From positions 1-34,274 of the forward strand of contig JAHYIY010000027.1 in assembly GCA_019429255.1 (NCBI GenBank): a stretch of 34,274 nt of DNA, given 5' to 3'. Origin of the DNA: Desulfuromonadales bacterium (lineage in GTDB: Bacteria; Desulfobacterota; Desulfuromonadia; Desulfuromonadales; Geopsychrobacteraceae). The notes under the pieces were generated by a model. That model worked only from the letters and a program-made list of their open reading frames with translations, was not told the DNA's origin and searched no databases. Of this stretch, positions 17,034 to 24,895 are shown one piece after another. How positions within the stretch are numbered: the stretch's first letter is position 1; the number at the start of each line of letters is the position of its first letter. A program made the translations under genes and the position numbers.

Positions 17034-17071
17034 AAAAAAATCCCCGATAAAAAAATACCGGGGATTTTTTT
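17034..17071 (-). terminator. Intrinsic terminator downstream of the FmdB gene
   Basis: AAAAAAATCCCCG (17034-17046) is the exact reverse complement of CGGGGATTTTTTT (17059-17071), with a 12-base A-rich loop. The GC part is short, but the flanking A and T runs give a U tract in both directions. It ends the minus-strand zinc-ribbon gene, whose stop is at 17093, and separates it from folD. Confidence 0.85.
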
Positions 17072-17092
17072 ACTGTACGCTAATCGTTATAA

Positions 17093-17356
17093 TCAGCCGT
17101 TGGCCACCTTGGTGCAACCGGCACAGGAACCACTCGCCGCTCCTTCCGAAGCAGGACAACTTTCTGCCTTGGCAGCGGCGTGGTTATACCCCTGCTGATA
17201 CCAGCCACCCCCCTTTAGAGCAAAACCGGCAACTGAAATGGCTTTTTTAGCATGCCCACCGCACTGAATACATTCAGAAACCGGCTGATCCGAAAATTTC
17301 TGGCGCACTTCAAATCGGTGACCGCAGTCTTGACACTGATATTCATATACTGGCAT
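17093..17356 (-). CDS. FmdB-type zinc ribbon protein
   Basis: 87 aa. The N-terminus MPVYEYQCQDCGHRFE with a second pair ECIQCGG is the classic FmdB/putative regulatory zinc ribbon (CxxC...CxxC, residues 8-11 and 34-37). A FALKGGGWY segment follows. The C-terminal tail carries extra cysteines (SCPASEGAASGSCAGC) that could bind another metal. The family's role is unproven, with the name coming from a formamidase regulator. A GGAGGG ribosome-binding site precedes the start. It lies downstream of the TonB-dependent receptor on the same strand with a 129-bp gap. Confidence 0.92.
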   Translation of the reverse strand: MPVYEYQCQDCGHRFEVRQKFSDQPVSECIQCGGHAKKAISVAGFALKGGGWYQQGYNHAAAKAESCPASEGAASGSCAGCTKVANG

Positions 17357-17485
17357 GTGATGAACCCTCCATCGGTTGTAAATGGTTATTGAACAACCTT
17401 GGATAATAAGATTGAAATTTAACTTATGTCAATATGAGTTTTTGAAAAAACCGCAGTTCCCGGGATATATATCGCCAATGGGAAA

Positions 17486-19921
17486 TCAGAAGGACATGCG
17501 TGCCCCAAGATAAAACCCCCGACCGTGAATATCCCCGGTTCCGATCGCATCACCGCCAATGCCCGTCTGCATATTACCGTTGAACATATTAAGAACTTCG
17601 AGAATCAGGGTGAGATGGTAGCGGTCGGTTTTGATTGCATCAAACTCAGTGGTGATATCGGTGGTTGCCCCGCCGGAAATCTTGCCGGATTTGTAGGCTC
17701 TTACTATTATTGTGTTTTCTTCATCAGCAAACCATAGACTAGATTGGGAACCAGAAGCCACACCATATCGAGTTTCGTCAGACCTTCTATTGTCAAAAGC
17801 TAATCCTTTGGATGAATCACGCCATCTCGTCAGGGTATATAATCGGACATGGTCTTGGACGAAACTGCTACGGGTACTCAACGTCAGCACCCAGGGTGCA
17901 CTGTAGTTTGCCGCTGGCAGTTCGGAACGGGCCATATAGGCATCATCATAAAAAACCATTTTGTGACTATATCGCAGATTAGTTGCGTTGGTATCTGCGT
18001 CATAACCATCGCCGGCAAATGTCGATTTTGTTCTCGATTTGGTTGCACCGACCGCTATCAGATGAGAACCAAATCCCTTTTTTTCAACCCGCGCCGAGAG
18101 ACTCAGATTGATTGCTTCATATCTACTACGCCCATCATTGGTCATGTAAAAAAGATTGTCTTCTCGCCTGCTATCAAGTTGCTTTTTGTGCTTACGCTGC
18201 AACAGTTCAACGCTGTAGTTAAAAATAGAATATGAACCAACGAATCCAGCTGAAAGCTCGTCTGAATAGGGAGTATCCAGTTCGTCAATGCTGTACACTC
18301 TTTCCTTTCCAAAGTTCTCTTTCACTGTTCCATCTGGCTCCGTTGTGACTGAATTTATGGGCCGCCAGCGATCGAAAGCATAAGCTCGAAGTTGCGAGCT
18401 ATAATATCTGTTGACCCCCGCAACAAGTCGAAAGACACCATTGCCAAAGGTGTCTAGCTCCGTCTTGAAACGGGGCGCCACATCAGTATTTGCGGAAAAA
18501 TTGTCGTAATCTACTCTCAGCCCTGGCCTCAACAACAATCGATGCCAAATCAAATCGGTCTGAAAGTGACCGCCAATAGTGCCAATGTGACTCGATTGAT
18601 TAACTTCGTCATAAGATAAGACTGCGGTGGTTGTGTTGTTGTTTCGGATGTTTATTCTTTTATTTACAGCTGATTGATTCCAAGCATCCGTGTGCTTATA
18701 GCCGTAATCAAGACCGCTGACAAAACTCCACAGCAGGGATCCCTTGCGAAAGTTTTCCGAAAGAAAAGTCAGGGATGCATTAAATTCACGATTTTTTATT
18801 GTTGCATCGCCGACCCCCCCCTTGCGATAATTTATTTCAGGATTAATATTGTCGCCTAGAGATTCATAATAATTAGTAGAGCTGTCTCGGCTGAACCCGT
18901 TTTCTACATAAGCTGTTTTGATTACAAATTCCCCTAGCGTAAATCCCAAGCCCACCTGGTTTGCAAACCGCCAGGAATCATTTACATTTTTCCATTCGCT
19001 AGCAGCTGTACCACTGATCCAGCGGAGTTCTTCGTAAGGGGCATAGGTTACATCAAAAAGAATCTTTATCTCGTTGGCTGGGGTCAACATCAGACGCCCA
19101 TGAAAGTTTTCACTGGTGCGCTTTTGATCATCGTCAGCTATTACACCAGCAGAATCTTCGCGTTTAAGAGGAATCACGGAATGGCGACGCGAGTAAACCA
19201 GCAATAGGGATGACCATTGGTTTAAAGGTCCTTCTGCTGACAGGGAACCGCTGTAAATTGAAAATCGCGGCTGGTTGTCTGCATTATCTGATTCTTTATC
19301 ATCGTCGCGCAGATCAAACATGCTGTCGTTTGTATAACGACCAGACAGGGAAAAGCGCCATCGATCTGTGGCTGGCTCGCGCAACTGTGCATCCACTGCG
19401 CCACCGACAAACCCGCCATACTGGGCAGGAACATTACTGGAATGAACAGTGATGGATTCAATTAGATCAGTATCATAAAAAATACCGGCGTCACCTCCAC
19501 CGACATTAAGGCTATTCCAACCTGCGCTCTGATCGAACCCGGACGGATTAATCGTGTTGGTCACACTCATGCCATCGATCATGAAATTATTTTCGTAGGG
19601 TTTGGCACCGGAGATGGAGATCCGCGGCGGGGCAATTTCACCGACGGTGAGGCTGGACTGGCGCTCATAATCATACTGAATATGCGACATCCCTTTGAGC
19701 GCTTCGGTAATGGAACCGGTTGCGGATGGCAGGATGTCAAGTTCAACACCACCGATGGTCGTTTCACCGGATTCAATCGAGGTGGCGTGGACAACAACCG
19801 GACTTAAGGTGTGCGGGATTGCAGCTGTTTCGAGTTGGACATCATCAGAGGCAGGCAGTGGGTTCCAGGCCCACAATGGGTGGGCATAAAACAGCACTAT
19901 TATTACCAGGAAGATTTTCAC
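17486..19921 (-). CDS. TonB-dependent outer-membrane receptor
   Basis: 811 aa with a signal peptide (about residues 1-18, cut near HPLWAWN). The plug domain carries RISISGAKPYENNFMIDGM and the NVPAQYGGFVGGAVDAQ segment. A long beta-barrel follows, and the last residue is the Phe expected for outer-membrane insertion (YLGARMSF). The start is GTG with AGGGTG upstream. Ligand not identifiable: no siderophore, cobalamin or sugar genes and no cobalamin or Fur site are seen nearby. Codons appear somewhat more AT-rich than in the neighbouring genes, which may hint at a separate history. It may use the TonB-like protein at 14825. Confidence 0.93.
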   Translation of the reverse strand: MKIFLVIIVLFYAHPLWAWNPLPASDDVQLETAAIPHTLSPVVVHATSIESGETTIGGVELDILPSATGSITEALKGMSHIQYDYERQSSLTVGEIAPPRISISGAKPYENNFMIDGMSVTNTINPSGFDQSAGWNSLNVGGGDAGIFYDTDLIESITVHSSNVPAQYGGFVGGAVDAQLREPATDRWRFSLSGRYTNDSMFDLRDDDKESDNADNQPRFSIYSGSLSAEGPLNQWSSLLLVYSRRHSVIPLKREDSAGVIADDDQKRTSENFHGRLMLTPANEIKILFDVTYAPYEELRWISGTAASEWKNVNDSWRFANQVGLGFTLGEFVIKTAYVENGFSRDSSTNYYESLGDNINPEINYRKGGVGDATIKNREFNASLTFLSENFRKGSLLWSFVSGLDYGYKHTDAWNQSAVNKRINIRNNNTTTAVLSYDEVNQSSHIGTIGGHFQTDLIWHRLLLRPGLRVDYDNFSANTDVAPRFKTELDTFGNGVFRLVAGVNRYYSSQLRAYAFDRWRPINSVTTEPDGTVKENFGKERVYSIDELDTPYSDELSAGFVGSYSIFNYSVELLQRKHKKQLDSRREDNLFYMTNDGRSRYEAINLSLSARVEKKGFGSHLIAVGATKSRTKSTFAGDGYDADTNATNLRYSHKMVFYDDAYMARSELPAANYSAPWVLTLSTRSSFVQDHVRLYTLTRWRDSSKGLAFDNRRSDETRYGVASGSQSSLWFADEENTIIVRAYKSGKISGGATTDITTEFDAIKTDRYHLTLILEVLNMFNGNMQTGIGGDAIGTGDIHGRGFYLGARMSF

Positions 19922-19982
19922 AGCACCCTGCGTTCCCGTTGTTGCTCATATCCCCCCGGTCTGAGCTGTTATATCAATGATC

Positions 19983-20276
19983 TTATTCAATACCCAGGCG
20001 ACCAACAACGTCGTCACAAGAGAGTCCTTTGATAAGCACCCTTTTATGGCGCGATGTTGCTCCGGTGATGATATCGATATCTCTTAAGGGCACAGACAGC
20101 AGCTTGGCTAGAAAATCACGGCAGCACTTGTTGGCGGAACCATCTACTGGTGGTGCCGTCAGCTTGACCTTAAGAACTCCATTATGGCTACCCACCAGCT
20201 GGTTTTTTGACGACCGGGGTTGCACTTTAAGAGCTAGGATCACTCCTTCTTCCGTTGCGGTGAGATAGTCCGGCAT
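19983..20276 (-). CDS. DUF167 (YggU) family protein
   Basis: 97 aa. It matches the DUF167 pattern: LALKVQPRSSKNQLVG, LKVKLTAPPVDGSANKCCRDFLA, then ITGATSRHKRVLIKG. The family is a small conserved fold of unknown function, often coupled to yggT and divIVA-like genes. The start ATG at 20276 overlaps the DivIVA stop (ATGA), so translation is coupled. The TonB-dependent receptor follows after 61 bp. Confidence 0.94.
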   Translation of the reverse strand: MPDYLTATEEGVILALKVQPRSSKNQLVGSHNGVLKVKLTAPPVDGSANKCCRDFLAKLLSVPLRDIDIITGATSRHKRVLIKGLSCDDVVGRLGIE

Positions 20277-20806
20277 CAATCAGGCAGTTCGTCATCCGTT
20301 ATGCCGTCGGCAAACAGCGGCTGCAGTTTTTCCGGATGATTCTGCAGATCAATCTGCAGGGTGTCGATGTCCATGTCGAGGAGTTGCTTATGATTATCGA
20401 TCAAGGCGCGCAGGCTGTTTCTGAAGGAATGTCTGATCCGTTTGATTTCCTGTATTTCACCAACCAGCTTGATCCGCCGCTCATTGGCATCGCGCAAAAT
20501 CCGCTCACCCTCGATATGGGCCTCAGCGAGAACAATTTCAGCATCCCGGCGCGCCTGATCTTTAAATTCGTCGGTCATTTTCTGGGCAGTGACCAGGGTT
20601 TGCTGCAACAGCTTCTCACGCTCACGCATCTGCTCCAGCGCGGTTCCGGTACGAGCCAGAGATTCCTTCAGTTCATTATTCTGGTGGTATAGCTGTTCCA
20701 GCTCATCAGCCAACATTTCGAGAAACTGGTCAACGGCTTTGGTATCGTAACCGAAAAGTCGACTTTTGAAGCGCTGTTGCTGGATCTCGATCGGAGTAAT
20801 ACGCAT
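20276..20806 (-). CDS. DivIVA-domain protein
   Basis: 176 aa. The N-terminal DivIVA signature is clear: ITPIEIQQQRFKSRLFGYDTKAVDQFLE, with FGYD-like loop residues that in Gram-positive DivIVA insert into curved membrane. A continuous coiled coil follows to about residue 145, and then an acidic tail (ITDDELPD). Role unproven in Gram-negatives; polar or septal membrane scaffolding is the inference. It sits between YggT and DUF167, the same grouping that Gram-positives keep next to ftsZ, although no ftsZ is seen here. Confidence 0.92.
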   Translation of the reverse strand: MRITPIEIQQQRFKSRLFGYDTKAVDQFLEMLADELEQLYHQNNELKESLARTGTALEQMREREKLLQQTLVTAQKMTDEFKDQARRDAEIVLAEAHIEGERILRDANERRIKLVGEIQEIKRIRHSFRNSLRALIDNHKQLLDMDIDTLQIDLQNHPEKLQPLFADGITDDELPD

Positions 20807-20835
20807 AAGTTGCCCTGCTTAAATGCAAAAAAAAA

Positions 20836-21120
20836 TCAGGCTGCCAGGCGATACAAAAATCCGACCAGCAATTGTTGCACAACCGAGAGAAGAAGTAACA
20901 GGGCAATGGGGGACAGATCCAAGCCGCCCATTTGCAGAAAAGGCAGCAGCCGCCGGAGCCGATAAAGCGCCGGATCGGTCATATTGTGAAGAAAACGCAC
21001 AATGGGGTTGTACGGGTCGGGATTAACCCACGAAATCAACGCCCTGGCGATAACAATGAAGATGTAAATGGTAAATGCCAGCTCAAGAATCCGGGCAATT
21101 GCGATAATCAGAAAACCCAT
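20836..21120 (-). CDS. YggT family membrane protein
   Basis: 94 aa with two hydrophobic segments (about residues 1-25 and 62-88) and the YggT motif SWVNPDPYNPIVRFLHNMTDP between them. Found in envelope or osmotic-stress contexts; exact role unknown. I chose the ATG at 21120 because GAGG lies about six bases before it. The longer reading from 21132 would put the ribosome-binding site inside the gene. It leads the yggT-divIVA-DUF167 set. Confidence 0.93.
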   Translation of the reverse strand: MGFLIIAIARILELAFTIYIFIVIARALISWVNPDPYNPIVRFLHNMTDPALYRLRRLLPFLQMGGLDLSPIALLLLLSVVQQLLVGFLYRLAA

Positions 21121-21201
21121 GGGCCACCTCATGTCAAAAAAGAGCGTAACAACTGTCGAGTTATATAACTATAAGCATTCAGCAGTGTCAATAAATCCCT
21201 G

Positions 21202-21224
21202 AAAGACTGAGGAAATCAGTCTTT
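21202..21224. promoter_or_regulatory. Perfect inverted repeat at the DAHP synthase promoter
   Basis: AAAGACTGA (21202-21210) and TCAGTCTTT (21216-21224) are exact reverse complements around a 5-base centre. The right arm touches the proposed -35 hexamer at 21223. No T run follows on either strand, so an operator is more likely than a terminator. Which regulator would bind is unknown. Confidence 0.5.
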
Positions 21225-21251
21225 GACAGCAGCGCCAAAAATGGTTAGATT
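21223..21251 (+). promoter_or_regulatory. Candidate sigma70-type promoter of the DAHP synthase gene
   Basis: TTGACA (21223-21228), a 17-base spacer, then TAGATT (21246-21251), about 60 bases before the ATG at 21314. The -35 is perfect and the -10 is 4 of 6. Confidence 0.5.
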
Positions 21252-21313
21252 GCTACCCCGCATGTCATCGCATGTGATTTTTAGCATCATCACCTGTTTT
21301 TCGGAGACAAACC

Positions 21314-22369
21314 ATGGTTCAGACCAACAATCTCAATGTCCTTGATGTCACCCCGATCATTGCGCCTGCCGAGCTCAAGCAGGTGTTTCCTCTGCCCCTG
21401 GATGGCGCTAACTTTGTCAATAACAGCCGCAACACGATCAAAGCGATCCTGCGCGGGGAAGACAAGCGACTGATGGTGGTGGTTGGCCCCTGTTCTATCC
21501 ATGACAGTACCATGGCCCTGGATTATGCCCAGCGCCTGTCAAAACTGGCACATGAGTTGAGCGACCAGATGTTCATCGTCATGCGCGTCTATTTTGAAAA
21601 ACCACGCACCACTATCGGCTGGAAAGGCTTGATCAACGATCCCGACATGAACGGCAGTCACCAGATCTCCAAGGGCTTGGGGATCGCCCGCCAATTGTTC
21701 TGCGCCATGACGGCAATGAAGCTACCGATTGCCAGCGAGATGCTCGACCCGATCACGCCGCAATACCTGTCCGACATGATCAGCTGGGGAGCCATCGGCG
21801 CCCGCACCACGGAATCGCAAACCCATCGCGAAATGGCCAGCGGTCTGTCCTTTCCGGTCGGCTTTAAAAACGGTACCGACGGCACCCTGACCATTGCTGC
21901 TGATGCCATGGCCGCGGCCAAGCATCCCCACAGCTTCCTCGGCATCAACCGCGAAGGGCGCTCATCCATCGTCCAGACCAGCGGCAACCCCAACGTGCAT
22001 ATCGTCCTGCGTGGCGGCAATGATCGCCCTAACTACTACCCTGAAGATATTGAACAGACCACAACCCTGTTGCGCGGAAAGAATCTTTCGACCGCCATCA
22101 TGGTGGACTGCAGTCACGCCAATTCCTGCAAGGATCACGAGCGCCAAAAGGAAGTTCTTGACAACGTTGTTGACCAGCTGGTAGCGCGTCCCGGCTCCAT
22201 TACCGGAGTCATGATCGAAAGCAACATCAACGCCGGCAACCAGTCATTACCGGACGACCCACGGGAGCTGAAGTATGGCGTTTCAATTACCGATAAATGC
22301 GTTGACTGGGATACCACTGTCGAGATGCTGACCGGCGCCTATCACAAATTGCAAGCAAGGCCGGTATAA
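21314..22369 (+). CDS. aroG: 3-deoxy-7-phosphoheptulonate synthase (class I, AroG type)
   Basis: 351 aa. It joins phosphoenolpyruvate and erythrose-4-phosphate, the entry to aromatic amino-acid synthesis. Family segments are VVVGPCSIHD (metal-binding Cys), MRVYFEKPRTTIGWKGLINDP, SEMLDPITPQY, GARTTESQTHREMASGLSFP, GFKNGTDG, VDCSHANSCKDH and MIESNINAGNQ. The last part ends YGVSITDKCVDW. The N-terminal region before residue 45 is where feedback inhibition by Phe, Tyr or Trp is set in this class, and which ligand applies cannot be read. A GGAG site precedes the start. It is a single gene facing a convergent small unknown gene. Confidence 0.97.
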   Translation: MVQTNNLNVLDVTPIIAPAELKQVFPLPLDGANFVNNSRNTIKAILRGEDKRLMVVVGPCSIHDSTMALDYAQRLSKLAHELSDQMFIVMRVYFEKPRTTIGWKGLINDPDMNGSHQISKGLGIARQLFCAMTAMKLPIASEMLDPITPQYLSDMISWGAIGARTTESQTHREMASGLSFPVGFKNGTDGTLTIAADAMAAAKHPHSFLGINREGRSSIVQTSGNPNVHIVLRGGNDRPNYYPEDIEQTTTLLRGKNLSTAIMVDCSHANSCKDHERQKEVLDNVVDQLVARPGSITGVMIESNINAGNQSLPDDPRELKYGVSITDKCVDWDTTVEMLTGAYHKLQARPV

Positions 22370-22399
22370 CGAGCCCAAAACATGATCAAAATGGACTGA

Positions 22400-22720
22400 C
22401 TAGAGATCATTAAGCAGGCGATACAGGAGCTGCTCCAGTTCCCAGATCATGCCGGCAACAGCACCCTGCTCTGCCTGCTCAAGCTGGACCCGGGCACGAT
22501 CAAGATCCCCATGCGCTTTAAGCAAAAGCGGTGATAATTTGGCTTCGAGCTGGCTACGGGGGATATCCCCTACCCCTTCAACCCATTCCAGCAGATCCTC
22601 TACTGCACGATCAACAAAGTGCAATGGCTTGGTCTCTTCTTCCGGCAGCATGGTGTAAAAATCATCAGCCTGCTGCTCGAGTCGCTGTACAATGTCACGG
22701 TAGCGTTCAGAAATCGTCAT
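22400..22720 (-). CDS. Small helical protein of unknown function
   Basis: 106 aa, not recognised. The sequence is acidic and predicted helical, with RYRDIVQRLEQQADDFY, EDLLEWVEG and a C-terminal WELEQLLYRLLNDL. There are no Cys, membrane segments or signal peptide. I chose the ATG at 22720 because AGGA sits eight bases upstream and because the longer open frame runs back through the TPP riboswitch region. It converges on the DAHP synthase gene (30-bp gap) and diverges from the thi operon. Confidence 0.72.
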   Translation of the reverse strand: MTISERYRDIVQRLEQQADDFYTMLPEEETKPLHFVDRAVEDLLEWVEGVGDIPRSQLEAKLSPLLLKAHGDLDRARVQLEQAEQGAVAGMIWELEQLLYRLLNDL

Positions 22721-22890
22721 ACGTGTCCTTTTAAGTCGGTTCTGTTTTTTACTTGGCCGAACAAACGGGCGTATCATACGTGAACCATCAGCAAAAAACC
22801 ACGGATTTAAAGCGTCGATCCCCCACACATATTCAACCTTTGCTGTTGACTTGAAGAAAACCGGTCTGGTAACGTTCAAAACATTGATAA

Positions 22891-22980
22891 CGCTAGGGGA
22901 GTCATTGTTACTGAGAGTTCCGCGCAGGCGGAACGACCCTTGGAACCTGATCCGGCTGATACCGGCGTAGGGAAGCGGCA
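22891..22980 (+). ncRNA. TPP (thi-box) riboswitch aptamer
   Basis: The conserved thi-box pieces occur in order: GGGGAG (22896-22901), CTGAGAG (22911-22917), a variable hairpin GTTCCGCGCAGGCGGAAC (22917-22934), ACCCTTGGAACCTGATCCGG (22935-22954), then TACCGGCGTAGGGAAGCGG (22960-22978). P1 closes with CGCT (22891-22894) and AGCG (22974-22977). It senses thiamin diphosphate and controls the thiF-thiS-thiG-thiH-thiE operon just downstream. Confidence 0.96.
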
Positions 22981-23011
22981 TAGAAACGAATCCTCTTCGT
23001 TCGTCGGCCGC
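22975..23011 (+). promoter_or_regulatory. Antiterminator hairpin of the TPP switch
   Basis: GCGGC (22975-22979) pairs with GCCGC (23007-23011), and AACGAA (22985-22990) pairs with TTCGTT (22996-23001) around loop TCCTC. The outer stem uses the 3' strand of P1 and the 5' arm of the terminator, so it excludes both. It should form when thiamin diphosphate is scarce. Confidence 0.7.
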
Positions 23012-23031
23012 CTTGCATGGTGGCTTTTTTT
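23007..23031 (+). terminator. Riboswitch-controlled intrinsic terminator before thiF
   Basis: GCCGCC (23007-23012), loop TTGCAT, GGTGGC (23019-23024), then seven T (23025-23031). The thiF ATG follows at once (23032). The right arm GGTGG is also the only ribosome-binding-like sequence for that start, so the hairpin would hide it as well as stop transcription. Confidence 0.8.
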
Positions 23032-23862
23032 ATGAGCAGACAACAGATACAGATCTACCTTAACGAACGTAGCCTGACCATCGCTGCAGGGATGCCTTTA
23101 CGCGATCTGCAGCAACAACAGTGTCCGGAGGCCGATCTGTTGATTGTCAATGGTTACCCCTGTTCTGATGACCATATCCTCGCCCACCAGGATCGTATAG
23201 TCATGATCTGCCGTGGCATTGCGCCACAGCCACAAGAGCTTGAAGCTTTGATGATGGCGCGCCACACCCCCGGTGTCCACGCAAAAGTTAAAATGGCGCG
23301 GGTCGGCATTGCCGGTGCGGGAGGTCTCGGCTCAGCCATCGCCATCGCTCTGGCCCGCACCGGTATCGGCTTTATCAGAATTGCCGATTTCGATGTGGTT
23401 GAACCATCCAACCTCAATCGACAGCAGTATTTCATCGATCAGATTGGCCTGCCCAAGGTTCATGCGCTACGTGACAACCTGCAACGTATCAACCCGTTGG
23501 TCACCGTGGATAGTTATTATGGTAAAGTTACTACCAACAATCTGAAGGAACTTTTTGCCGACATCGATATTTTGGTTGAGGCCTTTGACCGAGCCGACCA
23601 GAAAGCCATGCTTGCTAACACTTTTTTTCGCACTTTTTCCGAAAAATATCTGGTTGCTGCATCGGGTATGGCCGGCTATGAACCCGGCAACACGATACGT
23701 ACCCGAAAAATCAACGACCGCTTCTACCTCTGTGGTGACAATCTGACAGCCGCCGGACCCGGTTGCGGATTGATGGCGCCGCGTGTCGGAATTGCCGCTC
23801 ATCATCAGGCCAATGCGGTGTTAAGACTGATACTCGGAGAAGATCCGGCCACACAAGGATAG
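23032..23862 (+). CDS. thiF: ThiS adenylyltransferase ThiF, with ThiS-like N-terminal domain
   Basis: 276 aa. Residues 1-62 form a ThiS-like beta-grasp region (QIYLNERSLTIAAGMPL, LLIVNGYP, ending DRIVMICRG) without the terminal Gly-Gly. From 88 on it is an E1-like adenylation domain, with the nucleotide loop GIAGAGGLGSAIA (93-105), the acidic DFDVVEPSNLNRQQY and AASGMAGYEPGN. This layout is the ThiF family-2 type known from anaerobes. It adenylates the C-terminal Gly of ThiS for sulfur transfer. The classic zinc CxxC pairs of E. coli ThiF are not visible. An ATG at 23017 inside the terminator loop is open in frame, but 23032 fits the family. A separate thiS follows after 7 bp. Confidence 0.93.
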   Translation: MSRQQIQIYLNERSLTIAAGMPLRDLQQQQCPEADLLIVNGYPCSDDHILAHQDRIVMICRGIAPQPQELEALMMARHTPGVHAKVKMARVGIAGAGGLGSAIAIALARTGIGFIRIADFDVVEPSNLNRQQYFIDQIGLPKVHALRDNLQRINPLVTVDSYYGKVTTNNLKELFADIDILVEAFDRADQKAMLANTFFRTFSEKYLVAASGMAGYEPGNTIRTRKINDRFYLCGDNLTAAGPGCGLMAPRVGIAAHHQANAVLRLILGEDPATQG

Positions 23863-23869
23863 CTCAATC

Positions 23870-24070
23870 ATGCGAATTATTGTTAACGGCAACGAAAAAC
23901 AGGTTAAGGATCACACCAGCATCGCGACACTGCTTGAGCTGGTCGGTGTCAACCCGGAGCAGGTGGTAGCGGAACATAAGGGGACAATCGTCTCACCACA
24001 GCACTACCACGGAACTTTTTTAAATGACGGTGACACCATTGAACTGATCCAATTTGTCGGGGGCGGATGA
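23870..24070 (+). CDS. thiS: Sulfur carrier protein ThiS
   Basis: 66 aa. It has the beta-grasp pattern with MRIIVNGNEKQV, LLELVGVNPEQVVAEHKG, and the required C-terminal GGG after FV. The terminal Gly is adenylated by ThiF and converted to a thiocarboxylate that gives sulfur to ThiG. An AGGA ribosome-binding site lies before the ATG. It lies between thiF and thiG. Confidence 0.97.
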   Translation: MRIIVNGNEKQVKDHTSIATLLELVGVNPEQVVAEHKGTIVSPQHYHGTFLNDGDTIELIQFVGGG

Positions 24071-24118
24071 TGATCACCGCGAGAACCCCCTAACACCCTT
24101 AGTGAGGCCTTAATTATT

Positions 24119-24895
24119 ATGGATCTATTACAGATCGCGAACCGCACCTTTCGTTCACGTCTGATGGTTGGCACCGGCAAGTTTTCATCCCACCAGGCCA
24201 TGCTTGATGCGATGGAACACTCCGGCTGTGAAATTGTTACAGTTGCCCTGCGTCGGGTTGATATCAACAACCCGCAGGACAGTCTGCTCGCTCACATCGA
24301 CCAGAATCGCTACCTGCTCCTCCCCAATACCAGTGGTGCGCGCACTGCTGAAGAAGCTATTCGTCTGGCACGGATTGCCAGAGCGGCCGGCTGCGAGCCC
24401 TGGATCAAGCTCGAAGTGACACCGGACCCCTATTATCTCTTGCCTGATCCCATTGAAACCCTTAAGGCGACAGAAATTCTGGTTAAGGAAGGCTTTATCG
24501 TATTGCCTTACATGCCGGCAGATCCGGTTCTGGCAAAACGCCTGGAAGAAGCAGGAGCTGCAACCGTGATGCCCCTGGGTGCTCCCATAGGTACCAACCG
24601 TGGCCTGTTAACCCGCGATCTGATCGCCATTATTATCGAACAGGCACAGATACCGGTGGTCGTTGATGCGGGCCTGGGTGCCCCTTCTCATGCCGCCGAA
24701 GCGATGGAGATGGGCGCAGCTGCGGTACTGGTTAATACTGCTTTAGCCGACACACCTGACCCGGCGGCGATGGGCCAGGCTTTTTGTAAGGGGGTTGAGG
24801 CCGGACGTGAAGCCTATCTGGCCGGTTTGGGTCCAAAACGTCAGCAAGCCAGTGCATCCAGCCCGCTGACCGGTTTTTTAAGGGATGAATCGTGA
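24119..24895 (+). CDS. thiG: Thiazole synthase ThiG
   Basis: 258 aa TIM barrel. It forms the thiazole phosphate from deoxyxylulose-5-phosphate, ThiS thiocarboxylate and dehydroglycine. [11 protein letters not shown] opens the barrel, the Schiff-base Lys97 lies in [10 protein letters not shown], and the phosphate-binding [13 protein letters not shown] and [20 protein letters not shown] segments are intact. DXP, made by the dxs in this window, is one substrate. The stop overlaps the GTG start of thiH (GTGA). Confidence 0.98.
   Translation: MDLLQIANRTFRSRLMVGTGKFSSHQAMLDAMEHSGCEIVTVALRRVDINNPQDSLLAHIDQNRYLLLPNTSGARTAEEAIRLARIARAAGCEPWIKLEVTPDPYYLLPDPIETLKATEILVKEGFIVLPYMPADPVLAKRLEEAGAATVMPLGAPIGTNRGLLTRDLIAIIIEQAQIPVVVDAGLGAPSHAAEAMEMGAAAVLVNTALADTPDPAAMGQAFCKGVEAGREAYLAGLGPKRQQASASSPLTGFLRDES

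Noticed and set aside
16282-17250. Long plus-strand frame opposite folD
   Set aside because: It runs antisense through folD and through the terminator, has no recognisable domain, and folD is unambiguous.
17486-19921. TonB receptor as a vitamin B12 (BtuB) transporter
   Set aside because: No cobalamin riboswitch lies upstream and no cobalamin genes are adjacent, so the ligand is left open.
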